From: Nocardioides halotolerans DSM 19273
GTDB lineage: Bacteria > Actinomycetota > Actinomycetes > Propionibacteriales > Nocardioidaceae
Direction of reading: 5' to 3'
Length of the DNA stretch: 64,000 bases
Assembly: GCF_000422805.1 (NCBI RefSeq)
Contig: NZ_KE383924.1
Coordinates: forward strand, 121,493-185,492
The position numbers and the translations under genes were made by a program. Under the pieces are notes generated by a model that searched no databases, was not told where the DNA came from, and was given only the letters and a program-made list of their open reading frames with translations. Positions within the stretch are counted from its first letter, which is position 1. Every line of letters starts with the position of its first letter. This document shows positions 52,415-60,754 of the stretch, piece after piece.

Positions 52415-54769
52415 TCAGGCGGTGACGACCGGGTCGGTCGTCGGCGCTGCCGGCGGGGCGGCCGGCGGGGTGGCGTCGTCGCCCATCACGGTCTCGCGCT
52501 GCTTGGAGATGTAGATGACGGCCACGATGATCGCGGCTGCCACCACGGCGATGATGATCCGCCACGTGTCGTGCTGGTCGTCACCGGCGCTCATCGAGAC
52601 CACGGCGCTCGCGATGAGCAGCGAGACCAGGTTCATGACCTTGAGCAGCGGGTTGATGGCCGGGCCGGCGGTGTCCTTGAACGGGTCGCCGACGGTGTCG
52701 CCGATGACGGTGGCCGCGTGGGCCTCCGACCCCTTGCCACCGTGGTGGCCGTCCTCGACCAGCTTCTTGGCGTTGTCCCAGGCACCACCGGAGTTGGCGA
52801 GGAAGACCGCCATCAGCGTGCCGGTGCCGATCGCGCCGGCGAGGAAGCCGGCGAGGGCGGTGAACCCGAGACCGAAGCCCACGGCGATGGGGGCGAGCAC
52901 CGCGAGGACGCCCGGCGTGATGAGCTCACGCAGCGAGTCCTTGGTGACGATGTCGACGACCTTGCCGTACTCCGGACGGCCGGTGCCCTCCATGATCCCG
53001 GGGATCTCGCGGAACTGGCGCCGCACCTCGTAGACGACGGCGCCGGCCGCGCGAGCCACGGCGTTGATGGCCAGGCCCGAGAAGAGGAACACCACGGCGG
53101 AGCCGAGCAGCACGCCCACGAGGACCGACGGGTCGAAGACGAAGAACCCGAGCAGCTCGGTGCTGTCGGCGTTGTTCTCCGCCAGCGACTCCAGGACCGA
53201 GGTGGCGTAGGAGCCGAACAGCGCGGTCGCCGCCAGCACGGCGGTGGCGATCGCGATGCCCTTGGTGATCGCCTTGGTGGTGTTGCCGACCGCGTCGAGG
53301 TCGGTCAGGATCTGCGCACCCTCGGGGCTCACGTCACCCGACATCTCGGCGACGCCCTGGGCGTTGTCGGAGACGGGGCCGAAGGTGTCCATGGCCACGA
53401 TGGAGCCCACCGTGGTCAGCAGGCCGCAGCCGGCGAGCGCCACCGCGAACAGCGAGATGGCGAGCGACCCGGTGCCGAGGAGGAACGCGCCGAAGACCGC
53501 CGCGCCGATCACGATGGTCGTGTAGACCGCCGACTCGAAGCCGACCGAGAGTCCGGACAGGATGACGGTCGCGGCACCCGTGAGCGAGGTCTTGCCGACG
53601 TCCTTGACCGGCTTGTACTCGGTGCCGGTGAAGTAGCCGGTGAGGCCCAGGATCGCCGCCGCCAGGATGATGCCGATGACCACCGCGACGGAGGCGATCA
53701 GCGCCGGGTTGCCGTCGGGGGTCTGGTCGGTCGAGATCTGACCGAGCGTCCCGCCGAGGGCGCCGAAGTCGGCGAACGACGTCGGCAGGTAGACGAAGGA
53801 CAGGACCACGCTGGCCACGGCCGCGACGGCGGCCGAGATGTAGAACGCCGTGTTGATGGTGGTCAGACCGTTGACGCCGGCCTTGGGCTTGGTGATGTAG
53901 ACGCCGCCCACCGCGCACAGGGCGCCGATCGCGGGGATCAGCAGCGGGTAGACGAGGCCCTTGTCACCGAAGGCCTGCGAGCCGAGGATCAGCGCGGCGA
54001 CCAGGGTCACGGCGTAGGACTCGAAGAGGTCGGCGGCCATGCCGGCGCAGTCGCCGACGTTGTCTCCGACGTTGTCGGCGATGGTCGCGGCGTTGCGCGG
54101 GTCGTCCTCGGGGATGTTCTGCTCGACCTTGCCGACCAGGTCGGCGCCGACGTCAGCGGCCTTGGTGAAGATGCCGCCGCCGACTCGCATGAACATGGCG
54201 AGCAGCGCGGCACCGAAGCCGAAGCCCTCGAGCACCTTGGGTGCGTCGCCCTGGAAGGCGATCACCACGATGCTGGCGCCGAGGAGGCCCAGGCCGACGG
54301 TGAGCATGCCGACCATGGCGCCGGTGCGCAGGCCGATGGTCATCGCGACCTCGCGGCCCTTGGTGTTGGCGGCCGCGGCGACCCGGAGGTTGGCGCGCAC
54401 CGCCAGCGACATGCCGAGGTAGCCGACCGCCGCGGAGAATCCCGCGCCGACCAGGAAGAAGACCGAGCGGAAGATCCGCACCACCCAGGCGTGGTCGATG
54501 TCGCCAACCGGCAGGGCCAGGAGCGCGAAGAACGCGATCACGGCGAAGATGCCGAGGGTGCGGAACTGCCGCTGGAGGTACGCGTCCGCGCCCTCCTGGA
54601 CGGCCAGGGCGATGTTCTTCATGTTGTCGGTGCCCTCGTCGGCGGACAGCACCTCGCGGCGGAACATCGCGGCCATCCCGAGCGCGGCGAGCGCGATCAG
54701 GGCGACGACGATGACCAGCACGAGATTGCCACCGGACAGGTCGACGACAGCGGGATTGATCCCGGTCAT
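52415..54769 (-). CDS. hppA: Membrane-bound proton-translocating pyrophosphatase, potassium-independent type
   Basis: The protein has 784 residues from the ATG at 54769, which follows GGAGGA at seven bases. About 16 membrane helices are present. Pyrophosphate-site motifs include FTKAADVGADLVGKVE, a downstream DDPRN-type acidic run (NVGDNVGDCAGM) and IGDTVGDPFKDTAGPAINPLLK. The sequence GNTTKA, with Lys at the position that is Ala in K+-dependent enzymes, assigns it to the K+-independent H+ pumps. It couples pyrophosphate hydrolysis to proton export across the cytoplasmic membrane. Confidence 0.96.
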   Translation of the reverse strand: MTGINPAVVDLSGGNLVLVIVVALIALAALGMAAMFRREVLSADEGTDNMKNIALAVQEGADAYLQRQFRTLGIFAVIAFFALLALPVGDIDHAWVVRIFRSVFFLVGAGFSAAVGYLGMSLAVRANLRVAAAANTKGREVAMTIGLRTGAMVGMLTVGLGLLGASIVVIAFQGDAPKVLEGFGFGAALLAMFMRVGGGIFTKAADVGADLVGKVEQNIPEDDPRNAATIADNVGDNVGDCAGMAADLFESYAVTLVAALILGSQAFGDKGLVYPLLIPAIGALCAVGGVYITKPKAGVNGLTTINTAFYISAAVAAVASVVLSFVYLPTSFADFGALGGTLGQISTDQTPDGNPALIASVAVVIGIILAAAILGLTGYFTGTEYKPVKDVGKTSLTGAATVILSGLSVGFESAVYTTIVIGAAVFGAFLLGTGSLAISLFAVALAGCGLLTTVGSIVAMDTFGPVSDNAQGVAEMSGDVSPEGAQILTDLDAVGNTTKAITKGIAIATAVLAATALFGSYATSVLESLAENNADSTELLGFFVFDPSVLVGVLLGSAVVFLFSGLAINAVARAAGAVVYEVRRQFREIPGIMEGTGRPEYGKVVDIVTKDSLRELITPGVLAVLAPIAVGFGLGFTALAGFLAGAIGTGTLMAVFLANSGGAWDNAKKLVEDGHHGGKGSEAHAATVIGDTVGDPFKDTAGPAINPLLKVMNLVSLLIASAVVSMSAGDDQHDTWRIIIAVVAAAIIVAVIYISKQRETVMGDDATPPAAPPAAPTTDPVVTA

Positions 54770-54886
54770 TCGTATTCCTCCATGCGGATCTGGATCGAGC
54801 TCGACAGGCCGCACCGGCCGCCACGGAGAGACGCGTGACCCGGTCGCGGAACGAGCCGGAGTCTACGCATGGCGCGCCGGATCGCC

Positions 54887-54907
54887 GCATCGGGTGTGAC
54901 CCGATGC
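54887..54907. terminator. Inverted repeat downstream of the STAS gene
   Basis: GCATCGGGT-GTG-ACCCGATGC has perfect nine-base arms with a three-base centre. It starts 15 bases after the stop of the leftward STAS gene and lies 118 bases upstream of hppA. Most likely a terminator; an operator for hppA is the alternative. Confidence 0.6.
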
Positions 54908-54922
54908 ACCCCGAGGAACGGC

Positions 54923-55261
54923 TCAGCGGCCGGCGAGCGCTCCGTCTGCGGAGTCGTGGATGACGAAGACCTTCGCGAGACCGGTGATGCGGAAGATCTT
55001 GAGGAGGCGGTCCTGGGTGCAGATCAGCTCGAGCGAGCCGTCGTGGGCGCGGACCTTCTTGAGGCCGCCGACGAGGACGCCGAGGCCGGTGGAGTCGAGG
55101 AACTCGACGGCCTCCATGTCGACGATGATGTCGTAGACGCCGTCGGCCACGAGCTCGGTGATCTTGTCGCGCAGCTTGGGTGCGGTGTAGACGTCGATCT
55201 CACCACCGACGGCGATGATCGTTGCTCCGTCGACCTCGTTGGTCGCAAGCGTCAGGTCCAC
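54923..55261 (-). CDS. STAS-domain anti-sigma factor antagonist (BldG/RsbV-like)
   Basis: The protein has 112 residues from the GTG at 55261, preceded by AGGGGAG at five to six bases; an upstream GTG at 55267 sits too close to that site. The STAS domain contains VGGEIDVYTAPKLRDK and the phosphorylatable Ser in EFLDSTGLGVLVGGLKKV. Length and motifs match BldG-like proteins, which bind an anti-sigma kinase and free a sigma factor when dephosphorylated. No anti-sigma partner gene is adjacent. Confidence 0.93.
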   Translation of the reverse strand: MDLTLATNEVDGATIIAVGGEIDVYTAPKLRDKITELVADGVYDIIVDMEAVEFLDSTGLGVLVGGLKKVRAHDGSLELICTQDRLLKIFRITGLAKVFVIHDSADGALAGR

Positions 55262-55473
55262 GTCCACTCCCCTGGGATCTCTGGCGGGCGAGCCCCCAGG
55301 GCTGCTCGCCCCCGGCACTCGGCCTGCACAATCAAACCACGACGACCCGAGACTCGTACAAAGGTCGCACCACAATCGACGGCACCGATCCGGGTTCGGT
55401 TCCGGGGCCTCCTCACCCGGTCGGGTGAGGATGCGCACGGAGCGCCGTCGGCGCCGTTTGCGATGCTCGTCGG
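55262..55473. promoter_or_regulatory. Divergent promoter region between STAS and helicase genes
   Basis: This 212-base gap contains an AT-richer patch around 55328-55380. On the minus strand TTGTAC and TTTGAT, about 18 bases apart, could form a promoter for the STAS gene. Frames across the gap look like chance extensions. Weak evidence. Confidence 0.3.
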
Positions 55474-57807
55474 GTGACCAGCACCGCCGCCTCCCGGTCG
55501 AGCGGTCGTCGCACGATGGCTGACATCGTCGACCGGCTCGCCGCGGTCCCCGGCCGCGAGGGTCGGCTGACCCACCTCGAGCGGCTGCCGGCGCGACCGG
55601 GCCGGCTCGCGCCGTGGCCCGAGTGGGCCGACGCGACGGTGGTGCGGGCGTTGCGCGCCCGCGGCCTCATCGACCCCTGGACCCACCAGGCCGCGGCGGC
55701 CGACGCGGCGTACGCCGGACAGCACGTCGTGCTCGCCACCGGCACCGCCTCCGGCAAGTCCCTCGCCTACCAGCTGCCGGCGCTCACCTCGGCGCTGGCC
55801 ACCCGCGGGCCGCGCGGGCAGCGCGGTTCGACGACGCTCTACCTCGCGCCGACCAAGGCCCTGGCGCAAGACCAGCTCGCCGGGCTCACCGCGCTGGGCC
55901 TCGACGTGCGCGTGACCAGCCACGACGGAGACAGCAGCCGCGACCAGCGCGAGTGGGCGCGCGACCACGCGGAGTACGTCCTCACCAACCCCGACATGCT
56001 TCACCACTCGCTGCTGCCGGGTCACGAGCGGTGGCGGCCGTTCCTGTCGCAGCTGCGCTACGTCGTCGTCGACGAGTGCCACCACTACCGCGGCGTGTTC
56101 GGCGCCCACGTCGCCCAGGTGCTGCGGCGGCTGCGCCGTATCTGCGCGGCCTACGGCGCGCGCCCGACGTTCGTGCTCGCCTCGGCGACCGTCGCCGAGC
56201 CCGAGGCGGCCGCGGGCCGGCTGACCGGGCTCGACGTGCTGGCCGTCACCGGCGACGGCTCCCCGCGCGGCGAGGTGTCGCTGGCGATGTGGCAGCCGGC
56301 GCTGACGACGTTCACCGGCGAGAACGGCGCGCCCCTGAGGCGCGCGGCGTCCTCCGAGGCCGCCGACCTGCTCGCCGACCTCGTCGCCTCCGACGTGCGC
56401 ACGCTGGCCTTCATCCGATCGCGCCGCGGCGCCGAGCAGGTCGCGCTCACCGCGGCCGAGCTGCTGCGCGAGGTCGACCCGTCGCTGCCCGAGCGGGTCG
56501 CTGCCTACCGTGGCGGCTACCTGCCCGAGGAGCGTCGCGAGCTGGAGCGCCAGTTGCGGGGCGGCGAGCTGATCGGGCTGGCGGCGACCAACGCGCTCGA
56601 GCTCGGCATCGACGTCAGCGGCCTCGACGCCGTGCTGCTCGCGGGCTTCCCCGGCACCCGCGCGGCGTTCTGGCAGCAGGTCGGCCGCGCCGGGCGCAGT
56701 GGTGGCGATGCGCTCGGGATCCTGGTGGCGCGCGACGACCCGCTCGACACCTACCTCGTCACCCACCCCGAGGCGCTGCTCGGCCAGCCGGTCGAGGCGA
56801 CCGTCTTCGACCCCACCAACCCCTACGTGCTCGGCCCGCACCTGTGCGCCGCGGCGGCCGAGCTGCCGCTGACCGAGGCCGACCTCCCGCTGTTCGGCCC
56901 GACCGCGCGCGAGGTGGCCGACCAGCTGACCCGGGCCGGGCTGCTGAGGCACCGGTCGCGCGGGTGGTTCTGGACCGACCGGCGCCGGGCCAGCGACCTG
57001 GCCGACATCAGGTCGGCCGGTGGCCCGCCGGTCTCGCTGGTCGAGGCCGGCACCGGCCGGGTGGTCGGCACCGTCGACTCCGGCAGCGCGCACTCCACCG
57101 CCCACGCCGGCGCGGTCTACGTCCACCGCGGCGAGACCTGGCTGGTCGACACGCTCGACCTCGACGAGCACGTCGCGGTGATCGGGCGCACCGACGCGCC
57201 GTACTCCACCACCGCCCGCGAGACCACCGACATCTCGATCGTCGCCGAGCACCAGCACCGCGCGTGGGGTGCGTGCCGGCTCTCGGTGGGGCAGGTCGAC
57301 GTCACCCACCAGGTGGTGTCGTTCCAGATGCGGCGCCAGCCGAGCGGCGAGGTGCTCGGCGAGCAGGAGCTCGACCTCCCCGAGCGCACGCTGCGGACGA
57401 CCGCGGTCTGGTGGACCGTCCCCGACCGAGCGCTGCGCGCCGCCGGCCTCGACCTCGTCGACCTGCCCGGCTCGGCGCACGCCGCCGAGCACTGCTCGAT
57501 CGGGCTGCTCCCGCTGTTCGCGACCTGCGACCGCTGGGACATCGGCGGCGTCTCGACCGCCCTGCACCCCGACACCGGCCAGCTCACGGTCTTCGTCTAC
57601 GACGGCCACCCGGGCGGCGCCGGCTTCGCCGAGCGGGGGTTCGGCGCCGCGCGCGAGTGGCTCACAGCCACCCGCGACACCATCGCGGCGTGCGAGTGCT
57701 TCGAGGGCTGCCCGTCGTGCGTGCAGTCGCCCAAGTGCGGCAACCAGAACAACCCGCTCGACAAGGCCGGCGCGATCCGGCTGCTCGACGTCCTCCTCGG
57801 CGGGTAG
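55474..57807 (+). CDS. DEAD/DEAH-box helicase with C-terminal Cys cluster (MrfA/Hrq1-like)
   Basis: This is a 777-residue superfamily 2 helicase. Motif I is ATGTASGKSLAYQLP, motif II VVDECHHYRG, motif VI QQVGRAGRSGGDA. The C-terminal DUF1998-type domain ends in the four-Cys set ECFEGCPSCVQSPKCGN. This architecture matches MrfA and Hrq1, which unwind DNA 3'-5' and act in repair of crosslink or mitomycin damage. The GTG at 55474 is used; an ATG at 55516 also fits. It is an ancient neighbour of topA and the Tad/ssd cluster in actinobacteria, for example mycobacteria. Confidence 0.9.
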   Translation: MTSTAASRSSGRRTMADIVDRLAAVPGREGRLTHLERLPARPGRLAPWPEWADATVVRALRARGLIDPWTHQAAAADAAYAGQHVVLATGTASGKSLAYQLPALTSALATRGPRGQRGSTTLYLAPTKALAQDQLAGLTALGLDVRVTSHDGDSSRDQREWARDHAEYVLTNPDMLHHSLLPGHERWRPFLSQLRYVVVDECHHYRGVFGAHVAQVLRRLRRICAAYGARPTFVLASATVAEPEAAAGRLTGLDVLAVTGDGSPRGEVSLAMWQPALTTFTGENGAPLRRAASSEAADLLADLVASDVRTLAFIRSRRGAEQVALTAAELLREVDPSLPERVAAYRGGYLPEERRELERQLRGGELIGLAATNALELGIDVSGLDAVLLAGFPGTRAAFWQQVGRAGRSGGDALGILVARDDPLDTYLVTHPEALLGQPVEATVFDPTNPYVLGPHLCAAAAELPLTEADLPLFGPTAREVADQLTRAGLLRHRSRGWFWTDRRRASDLADIRSAGGPPVSLVEAGTGRVVGTVDSGSAHSTAHAGAVYVHRGETWLVDTLDLDEHVAVIGRTDAPYSTTARETTDISIVAEHQHRAWGACRLSVGQVDVTHQVVSFQMRRQPSGEVLGEQELDLPERTLRTTAVWWTVPDRALRAAGLDLVDLPGSAHAAEHCSIGLLPLFATCDRWDIGGVSTALHPDTGQLTVFVYDGHPGGAGFAERGFGAAREWLTATRDTIAACECFEGCPSCVQSPKCGNQNNPLDKAGAIRLLDVLLGG

Positions 57808-57860
57808 CGCCGTCACCGCGGGTCCGTGACTGCCCCGCCGGTGAGCGTTAGTGTCCCGGC

Positions 57861-58181
57861 ATGGTCATCATCGGTCTTGTCCTCATCGCGATCGGCGCGG
57901 TGGCGGTCGTGCTGGGTGTCTTCACCGCCGAGCTCGACGGGACGACCCTCAAGTACGCCGGCATCGAGCTGAGCCCCGTGGCGCTCTTCCTCGTCGGCGT
58001 CGCTGCCGCCCTCGCGATCTGGTGGGGGCTGTGGATCCTCAAGTCCGGGTCGAAGCGCTCCTGGGCGCGCCGCAAGGAGCAGAAGCGGCTCGAGAAGCTC
58101 TCCGACCAGCTCGACGACGTCGAGGCCAACCGCCGCATGGACGTCGGCCGCCACGAGGACGAGGACCGCCCCACCCTCTGA
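57861..58181 (+). CDS. Small two-helix membrane protein
   Basis: This 106-residue protein has two membrane segments (VIIGLVLIAIGAVAVVLGVF and LFLVGVAAALAIWWGLWIL). A basic then acidic cytoplasmic tail of about 45 residues with coiled-coil character (KEQKRLEKLSDQLDDVE) follows. No family function is known to me. It follows the helicase gene by 53 bases and is convergent with the Tad-like cluster. Confidence 0.75.
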   Translation: MVIIGLVLIAIGAVAVVLGVFTAELDGTTLKYAGIELSPVALFLVGVAAALAIWWGLWILKSGSKRSWARRKEQKRLEKLSDQLDDVEANRRMDVGRHEDEDRPTL

Positions 58182-58189
58182 CCGCAACT

Positions 58190-58208
58190 CGGCCGGCCAT
58201 CCCGGCCG
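58190..58208. terminator. Bidirectional hairpin between convergent genes
   Basis: CGGCCGG-CCATC-CCGGCCG has perfect seven-base arms and a five-base loop. It fills the 27-base gap between the membrane-protein stop (58181) and the stop of the leftward Tad-like gene (58209), as expected for a terminator serving both strands. Confidence 0.6.
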
Positions 58209-58559
58209 TCAACCCGGCCCGGCCCGCGCCTGTGCCGACAGGTCGTGCCGCTGGCCCAGCCAGCGCGGTCCGGCGACGGTGACCTGGAGGCGTACGTCGA
58301 ACCCCTCGACCGCGCAGGTGTCGAGGCTCGCGCCGTTGGCCGTCGCGACCCGGCCCGCGGCCGCGCACGGGTCGCCGCCGCGGCCCCGCGCCTCGGCACC
58401 GGCGAGGGCCGCGAGGTCGGCCGCCGACTGCGCGACCCGGTGGGCGTGCACCATCGCGCCCACGACTCCGAGCGCGGCGCCGACGAGGACGAGCAGGCCG
58501 ACCACCGCGACCGCGAACAGGGTCGCCGACCCGCGCTCACCCGGCCTGCTCGCCGTCAC
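58209..58559 (-). CDS. Rv3654c-like secretion-associated TadE-like protein
   Basis: This 116-residue protein has one N-terminal membrane helix (SATLFAVAVVGLLVLVGAALG) directly after a short GERG leader, then a small outer domain with two Cys residues. It is the last gene of the Tad-like cluster and matches the place and pattern of mycobacterial Rv3654c. The GTG start overlaps the previous stop (GTGA). Probably a minor pseudopilin-like component. Confidence 0.8.
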   Translation of the reverse strand: MTASRPGERGSATLFAVAVVGLLVLVGAALGVVGAMVHAHRVAQSAADLAALAGAEARGRGGDPCAAAGRVATANGASLDTCAVEGFDVRLQVTVAGPRWLGQRHDLSAQARAGPG

Positions 58560-58927
58560 GGAACGCCCTCCTCCTCGTCGGCCGCCACGGCCTCGGCGCG
58601 CAGTCGCGGCGAGGGGAGGTGGGCGAACAGCCCGCCCGGCCCCTCGACCCGGCCGGTGACCGTCACCCGCACCTCGCCACCGCCGCGGGTGACCGCGACG
58701 TGGCTGCCCGGAGGGGCGACCGCGAGGCCGCGGCCGACGGCGCTCGCCTGGTCGTCACCCCGGGCCAGGGCGCGCGCGGTCTCGCGCGCGGCGTCGACGG
58801 CGCGCACCTGCGCGGCACCCACCGCCAGCAGCCACACGAGACCGATCGCGACGGCCACCAGCAGCGGCAGCACCATCGCGAGCTCGGCCGTCGCTGCGCC
58901 TCGCGCGCTCCTGGCCCGGCGCTCCAC
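58556..58927 (-). CDS. TadE-family pseudopilin
   Basis: This 123-residue protein has the TadE pattern: a short basic leader, GAATAELAMVLPLLVAVAIG with a Glu near the start of the membrane helix, and an outer domain. The Ala-Thr-Ala-Glu-Leu-Ala segment is the processed pilin-like N-terminus. It probably forms part of a Flp/Tad pilus. The GTG start is seven bases after the DUF4244 gene stop. Confidence 0.83.
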   Translation of the reverse strand: MERRARSARGAATAELAMVLPLLVAVAIGLVWLLAVGAAQVRAVDAARETARALARGDDQASAVGRGLAVAPPGSHVAVTRGGGEVRVTVTGRVEGPGGLFAHLPSPRLRAEAVAADEEEGVP

Positions 58928-58934
58928 GGCCGCC

Positions 58935-59117
58935 TCAGCCGATGCCGAGCAGGCCGAGGACGTGGTCGTAGAGCAGCTTGAGCAGCTTGTCGCCGAAGCC
59001 GCCGGTGAGCATCTTGTAGAGCAGACCGGCCGGGCCGGCGCCGGCCGCAGTGCCGACGGCGTACTCCGCCGTGGTGATGCCCTGCTCGTCGCGGACGGGA
59101 CGGATGGTCGTGCGCAT
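58935..59117 (-). CDS. DUF4244 small pilin-like protein (Flp prepilin candidate)
   Basis: The protein has 60 residues from the ATG at 59117, preceded by AAGGAG. The leader ends RDEQG, followed by ITTAEYAVGTAAGAG, the DUF4244 hallmark with Gly before the predicted cleavage and Glu at position 5, then a hydrophobic helix. It is the likely major Flp-type pilin of the cluster. No prepilin peptidase gene is visible in the window. Confidence 0.85.
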   Translation of the reverse strand: MRTTIRPVRDEQGITTAEYAVGTAAGAGPAGLLYKMLTGGFGDKLLKLLYDHVLGLLGIG

Positions 59118-59178
59118 GGAACTCCTTCGGGGACGGGCCGCGGCGCGGCCGGACCCGAGCACTCTCGGCGCTCCGGCC

Positions 59179-59195
59179 CCCGGCCGGCGGCCGGG
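59179..59195. repeat. Inverted repeat between tadC-like and pilin genes
   Basis: CCCGGCC-GGC-GGCCGGG is a perfect seven-base inverted repeat in the 138-base gap downstream of the tadC-like gene. It may attenuate read-through from the ATPase/secretion genes or mark a separate pilin transcript. There is no T-tract. Confidence 0.4.
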
Positions 59196-59255
59196 CGACG
59201 GCGTCCTGTGGAGAGGGGCCGCGAGGCCGCCGGTTGTGGAAGATCGGCGGACGGC

Positions 59256-59978
59256 TCAGAGCCCGAGGGTCGAGAGCAGGCCGGCGACCACGGGCACGAT
59301 CCCGACCAGCACGAACGCCGGGAGCAGGCACAGGCCCAGGGGCACGGCGGCCTTGACCCCGACGGCCCGGGCGCGGTCCTCGACCTCGGCGCGCGCGGAG
59401 CGGCTCAGCTCGTCGGCGAGGCGCTCGACGGCGGGCACGACCGGTGCGCCGGTGCGGTGTGCGCGGGCGAGGGCTCGACCGAGTGGACCGAGCGCGGGGT
59501 CGGCGGCGAGGTCGGCCCAGACCAGGGCGGGGTCGATGCCGAGGCGCAGTCGCGGCACGACCTCGGCCAGCCTGGCCGCGGCGGGTCCCGGCAGGGCGCT
59601 CGCGACCACCCCCAACGCGTCGTCGGGCGGCCGGCCCGACCTCAGGGCGTCGGCGAGCAGACCCACCACGTGCGGGAGGTCGCGGCGCGCCCGGTCGCGG
59701 GTGCGACGGACCTCGGCGGGCTCGGACCGCTCGATGACCAGCCATGTCGTCGCGGCCGCGACCGGGGCGGCGGCGACACCCATCGCGCCGCCGAGGAAGG
59801 CCGCCACCGCAGCCCCGGAGAGCAGGACCCAGACCGGTCGCCAGCGACGGAGCCAGTCGCGGTCGGCCCGCGCCGTGGTCGCCACGGCGCGAGGTTCGGG
59901 GGTCGCGCGCCCGGGCACCGCGAGGGCCGACGCGGCGCACGCCGCCAGCGCCGCGAGCACGGCGGCCGAGGCGCTCAC
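59256..59978 (-). CDS. tadC: Type II/IV secretion F-domain membrane protein (TadC-like)
   Basis: The protein has 240 residues from the GTG at 59978, which overlaps the TadB stop (GTGA). Membrane segments lie at the N-terminus, near residues 55-75, and at the C-terminus (LCLLPAFVLVGIVPVVAGLL). Between them is the GspF-type helical domain (RRDLPHVVGLLADALRSG). With TadB it forms the inner-membrane platform for pilus assembly. Confidence 0.85.
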   Translation of the reverse strand: MSASAAVLAALAACAASALAVPGRATPEPRAVATTARADRDWLRRWRPVWVLLSGAAVAAFLGGAMGVAAAPVAAATTWLVIERSEPAEVRRTRDRARRDLPHVVGLLADALRSGRPPDDALGVVASALPGPAAARLAEVVPRLRLGIDPALVWADLAADPALGPLGRALARAHRTGAPVVPAVERLADELSRSARAEVEDRARAVGVKAAVPLGLCLLPAFVLVGIVPVVAGLLSTLGL

Positions 59979-60754
59979 GAGCAGCGGTCCGCGTCGCGCG
60001 CCAGCGCCTCGATCCACCAGAGGCCGGCCAGGCCGAACGCCAGCCCGGTCGCGAGGCAGAGCCAGCCGGCCGGCGTGCGCAGCAGGAAGCCGACCGGGTC
60101 GCCGCCGACTCCTGACCCCATGAGCAGGGCGACCACCGGCAGCAGGGCGACGAGGCGGGCCGTCGCACGCGCGGACGCGAGCTCACCGTCGACCACCCGC
60201 CGGGTCGCCCGCGCGTCGACGAGCTGGCGGGCAACCCGCTCGACCGCATCGGCCAGCCCCTGGCCGGTGCGGTGCGCGACGTGCCACGCGGCCGCGAGCA
60301 GCCGCAGGTCGTCGGCGCCCGGCCGCAGCGCGACGGCGCGGAGCGCCTCGGGCACGTCGGACCCGACCCGGAACGCCTCGGCGGCCGGCGCCAGCACCGG
60401 CCAGTCGTCGGCCGCCCGGGCCAGGGCCGCTCCGGGTGGCAGGCCCGAGGCGAGCTCGGACGCGAGGTGCTCGCACGCCTCCAGCACGCGGTCGCCGGTC
60501 GAGTGTGCGGCCCGTCGCTCGCGGCGGCGCAGCCACAGCAACCACCCCACCGCCACGGCACCGGCGGCGACCGCCGCCGGCACCAGCCACCCGACCGGCA
60601 GCCAGACGGCGACGGGCACCAGGACCAGCAGCCACAGCGGCCCGGCAGGGGGCACGCGGCGCGCGGCCCGCGAGGGAAGCCGCGGCCGCGCCGGAGCCAG
60701 GAGGGCCAGCGCGGCCGCGGTGGACAGTGCCGCCACGGCGGTCAGGAGGGTCAT
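59975..60754 (-). CDS. tadB: Type II/IV secretion F-domain membrane protein (TadB-like)
   Basis: This 259-residue protein has several N-terminal membrane segments. A GspF-type cytoplasmic domain (LEACEHLASELASGLPPGAAL, then TGQGLADAVERVARQL) follows, and two C-terminal helices close the chain. It is the platform partner of TadC and the ATPase TadA. The ATG overlaps the TadA stop. Shorter than proteobacterial TadB, as usual in actinobacteria. Confidence 0.85.
   Translation of the reverse strand: MTLLTAVAALSTAAALALLAPARPRLPSRAARRVPPAGPLWLLVLVPVAVWLPVGWLVPAAVAAGAVAVGWLLWLRRRERRAAHSTGDRVLEACEHLASELASGLPPGAALARAADDWPVLAPAAEAFRVGSDVPEALRAVALRPGADDLRLLAAAWHVAHRTGQGLADAVERVARQLVDARATRRVVDGELASARATARLVALLPVVALLMGSGVGGDPVGFLLRTPAGWLCLATGLAFGLAGLWWIEALARDADRCS

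Noticed and set aside
54153..55438. N-terminally extended STAS protein (171 codons) and frames antisense to hppA
   Set aside because: The extension crosses the promoter region and is not typical of the family. The GTG at 55261 with its ribosome site gives the expected ~112-residue length.
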